Shown here: one piece after another, positions 28,422-30,863 of the stretch
Layout: each line of letters opens with the position of its first letter
Position numbering within the stretch: the first letter of the stretch is position 1
Assembly: GCA_015501075.1 (NCBI GenBank)
Contig: JADNYJ010000381.1
Location: 1 to 30,863, forward strand
Length of the DNA: 30,863 nt
DNA from: Gymnopilus junonius
Taxonomy: Eukaryota > Basidiomycota > Agaricomycetes > Agaricales > Galerinaceae
Direction: 5' to 3'
Notes under the pieces: generated by a model
The model's input: only the letters and a program-made list of their open reading frames with translations
Told to the model about the DNA's origin: nothing
Databases searched by the model: none
Position numbers and translations under genes: made by a program

Positions 28422-30863
28422 TTAAGCCGAGGACCTCTGATTCTTCAACTGTGCTTCCTTAGCTGCCGTCTCCAATTCGTTGAAGGTGCCACTTTTCAAA
28501 CACATGGTCCTGAAGAAGCCATTTTCTTTGTTGATGAGATTCCAAGGAGTATCAAACTCCACAACCTATAGAACAATTTTAGATGTTTTTACGACTCTTG
28601 AGGTAGAGGACCTTACACTGCCTTTATCTAACACTATAAGGTGATCGTAATCAATTATTGTGCGAAGACGATGAGCAACTAGGCTCATAATTTAGACTCT
28701 CTTCAAGTTTTGTAGAAAGCAGCCATACCTGTCAAAAGAAGCGAACTCGTGAACTCCTCCCGAATTGTGGTTTGAATCTTTGCGTCTGTAGCAAAATCAA
28801 TGCTACTTGTCGCCTCATCCAGTATGATAATGGAACTCCGTCGCAGCAGAGCTCTGGCCATAGCAATCAGTTGTCTTTGGCCCTGCGAAAAGTTTGTGCC
28901 TCCAGCAGACACTTGTGTATCAAGGCAAATAGAAGCCTTCACATCTACAGTTGTAGTCGTGGTTGAAATAGAATCACTATTGTCAGTATGGACAACAGTT
29001 TGTTGATACTCAGGGTCCAGATATCAGTTGTTTTATTACTCTGGATGGATTCTGGTTTGTCGGCAATCAGATGAACCCTATAGAGAACATCAAGGCATTC
29101 GCGTCGCTATAGTCACCTGAACATGATGTGAGCAAGAGAAAATCATTCAGTAGATAACCTTGCCAAATGGTCGAGATTGTCTCGCAACGTTCCTGAAAAT
29201 AACGTAGCATCCTATGACGCGACCTTTAAGTTAAAAGACTCTAAAAAAGTAGTTAAGCGCACCTGAGGAATGAACGTCTAAATGAAAAAAGTAAATATTT
29301 TTACAATGCAAGATCAGGAACAAACCCACTAATCTAGACCGCAAATCGTGGATGCCGATAGTCGAAATGTCAAATCCATCAATGACAATCTTCCCTTGGG
29401 TTGGTTCAACCTACAGAAATGCCCTGTTAAAGATGTAACATAGGCTTGGGAGAGTGCAATACAAATCTCATGATACTTGTTGCCAATGTCGACTTGCCTT
29501 CCTGGATAATTGGTGAGAAAGTTACTAATGTATACTCCACAGTTCACTTGCCAGTGCGCCCAGAAGCCCAACCCGTTCTCTCGGCTTTCAATGTGAAGAA
29601 ATATCATTCAAAACAGCCGGTAGGTCGGAAGCATATTTGACTTGTAAATTCTCAACGACTAAAAGATCCTTTGTGTTGGAGCTTGAAGGCCAGTACAGGT
29701 ACGCGTTTGATTCTATTATAGCTGGCGGCTCTTGGGGGACTTCGAGACCGCAAAGGAGATTGAAAGAAATGTCTTGAAGTATAAAATTTTACTTACTACT
29801 CAACAACCCTCTCTACGGAGCTGTAGAAGGCAATTAATAGAAGTCAATGGCGCATGCAAAATACTAACTTGAGATCTAATTCCAGGGCTGAGTTGTAGTA
29901 TGTCATCAGAAAGAATTCCATGGATAATCAGGAAAATGAGAGCTTACTAGTCCAATAACGACATGTCCAGTACACTGGGTTTAAAACTTTTAAAAGATCC
30001 CATCAAATGAAGTCAGCTAAACTTACCTGAAAGTGTAAAGGTCATGGCACTGGTAATGCATACAGCTGCAAGACCAGCATCATTTTTCAAAGTTGCAATC
30101 GAGAAGATCATGGTCAATAAGATGATTACGGCACCCAATGAATCAAAATTAAGGAGAAGCCAGTGGTTGGTCATCCAGAACATATACCACATCTATATTG
30201 TAAAGACTTTCTTTAGGGTTAAAGAAATAGAGGAGTGAAGGAATCAACCTTGGTAGTGATGTCAATTTTGCTATGAAGTCCGTCGAGGAAACCCTTTCTG
30301 CCGAAAATGCTCTGATGGTTACAATCCCCTCCAGAAGCTCACCAAAATGGGAGTAAATTGGATCTGGTAGTTGACTCCATATACGACGAAGATCTCGACC
30401 AGTGTTAAGATACCCAATGGCCAACTCGATAGGCAAGCCCAATAAAAAAGGCAGGAATAATGAAGTACGGGATGACCCTGAGGACATGTTAGTCATCTGT
30501 ATCGAACATCAATTCATATTAACTTACACAACTGTGAGGATAGCCGCCAAGAAGCCAGCTGTGGCTGTATTAACTGACTGAAGTGAACTGGCTAATGAGG
30601 AGTTGATCGTATCAATATCCTACACCAATAAAAATTGGTTAGCAGAAGATGATTGTTTTCAATTATTTTAGCAAACTTTTCCAAAGCGATTCAAAATGCG
30701 ACCTGGAGTAGAATGAGTTCAGTGGCAGTAAAAAATCCATAGCAATGCAGACCTGTGGGAGTAGTGTCATGAAATCGGAAGGTGGCCCATACAATTGAAA
30801 CAAGAAGGCACCTGAGCATAGCGAATCAGGTTAAGCAAAACTAAACGTATCAGACACATGTAC
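28422..30863 (-). pseudogene. C-terminal half of an ABCC (MRP-type) transporter, decayed, running off the window
   Basis: Reading leftward from the right edge on the minus strand: TMD2 pieces RILNRFGKDIDTINSSL, AGFLAAILTVV, IPYFIIPAFLLGLPIELA, GYLNTGRDLRR, FGELLEGIVTIRAFSAE, MWYMFWMTNHWLLLNFDSLG, VYWTCRYWT and NSVERVVEY. Then NBD2: [49 protein letters not shown], the signature [16 protein letters not shown], Walker [33 protein letters not shown] and a C-terminus ending KNQRSSA at 28422. This is the standard end of fungal full-length ABCC exporters of drugs and conjugates. Lesions: one G missing after FSAE (about 30292-30295), frame losses around VLNDIS-F and around VGLLG-RTG just before the P-loop (about 29560-29610). 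Many small introns. The segment from the signature to the stop is intact. Confidence 0.82.

Noticed and set aside
29500..29600. First reading that the ABC P-loop is destroyed by a stop
   Set aside because: The Walker A is split by an intron and its second half (GKSTLA) is readable; only frame losses just before it are claimed.
1..30863. CRISPR arrays, tRNA or rRNA genes, phage or bacterial defence systems
   Set aside because: The intron-rich eukaryotic genes rule out a bacterial setting; no regular repeat array, tRNA cloverleaf or rRNA segment was noticed.

Overview
The window looks like nuclear DNA of an Agaricomycete (mushroom-forming basidiomycete). Genes are split by many 45-65 bp GT...AG introns with CTNAC-like branch sites, and there are several STE3-type pheromone receptor genes and CaaX pheromone precursor genes. 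The centre (about 5.5-20 kb) reads as a B (pheromone/receptor, P/R) mating-type locus. The species cannot be named from the sequence alone.

Layout. 0-5 kb: left flank with two uncharacterised intron-containing genes (404-1134, 1778-2989), a scrap of a major facilitator transporter (3461-3650), a small foldback and a well-resolved four-exon RGG-type gene (4002-4918). 5.5-16.3 kb: four STE3-like receptor genes, called here STE3-A (minus, 5495-7311), STE3-B (plus, 9485-10973), STE3-C (plus, 11601-13515, broken by nonsense codons) and STE3-D (plus, 14848-16341). A 58-residue pheromone precursor ending CAIA (minus, 8732-8908) lies between A and B and is divergent to B. 17.9-20.1 kb: a second pheromone precursor ending CIVA (minus, 18863-19069), a decayed paralogue of it (minus, 17956-18157) with frameshifts and a lost CaaX cysteine, and a short MDSF-starting ORF behind a clear TATA box (19867-20058). 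21.2-22.7 kb: a two-exon membrane/coiled-coil protein. 24.3-26.6 kb: a DUF6534-type membrane protein in about 20 small exons. 26.7-30.9 kb: a decayed SAM methyltransferase and a decayed ABCC transporter running off the right edge.

Mobile DNA: two almost identical 670/671 bp MITEs (7529-8198 and 16592-17262), each with ~40 bp terminal inverted repeats and TA flanks, sit inside the receptor cluster. A 411 bp element flanked by a 9 bp direct repeat (17271-17681) is inserted exactly at the outer edge of the second MITE.

How the parts fit: in Agaricomycetes, secreted farnesylated peptides from CaaX precursors activate non-self STE3 receptors of a compatible mate. Here B with its divergent pheromone, and D with the 17.9-19.1 kb pheromone pair, look like two sub-loci. 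C and the 17956-18157 copy look like remnants. Whether A acts in mating or is a non-mating STE3-like gene cannot be decided from sequence. I found no clear non-mating novel system; the strongest undescribed points are the short pheromone genes, their decay series and the MITE invasion of the locus.
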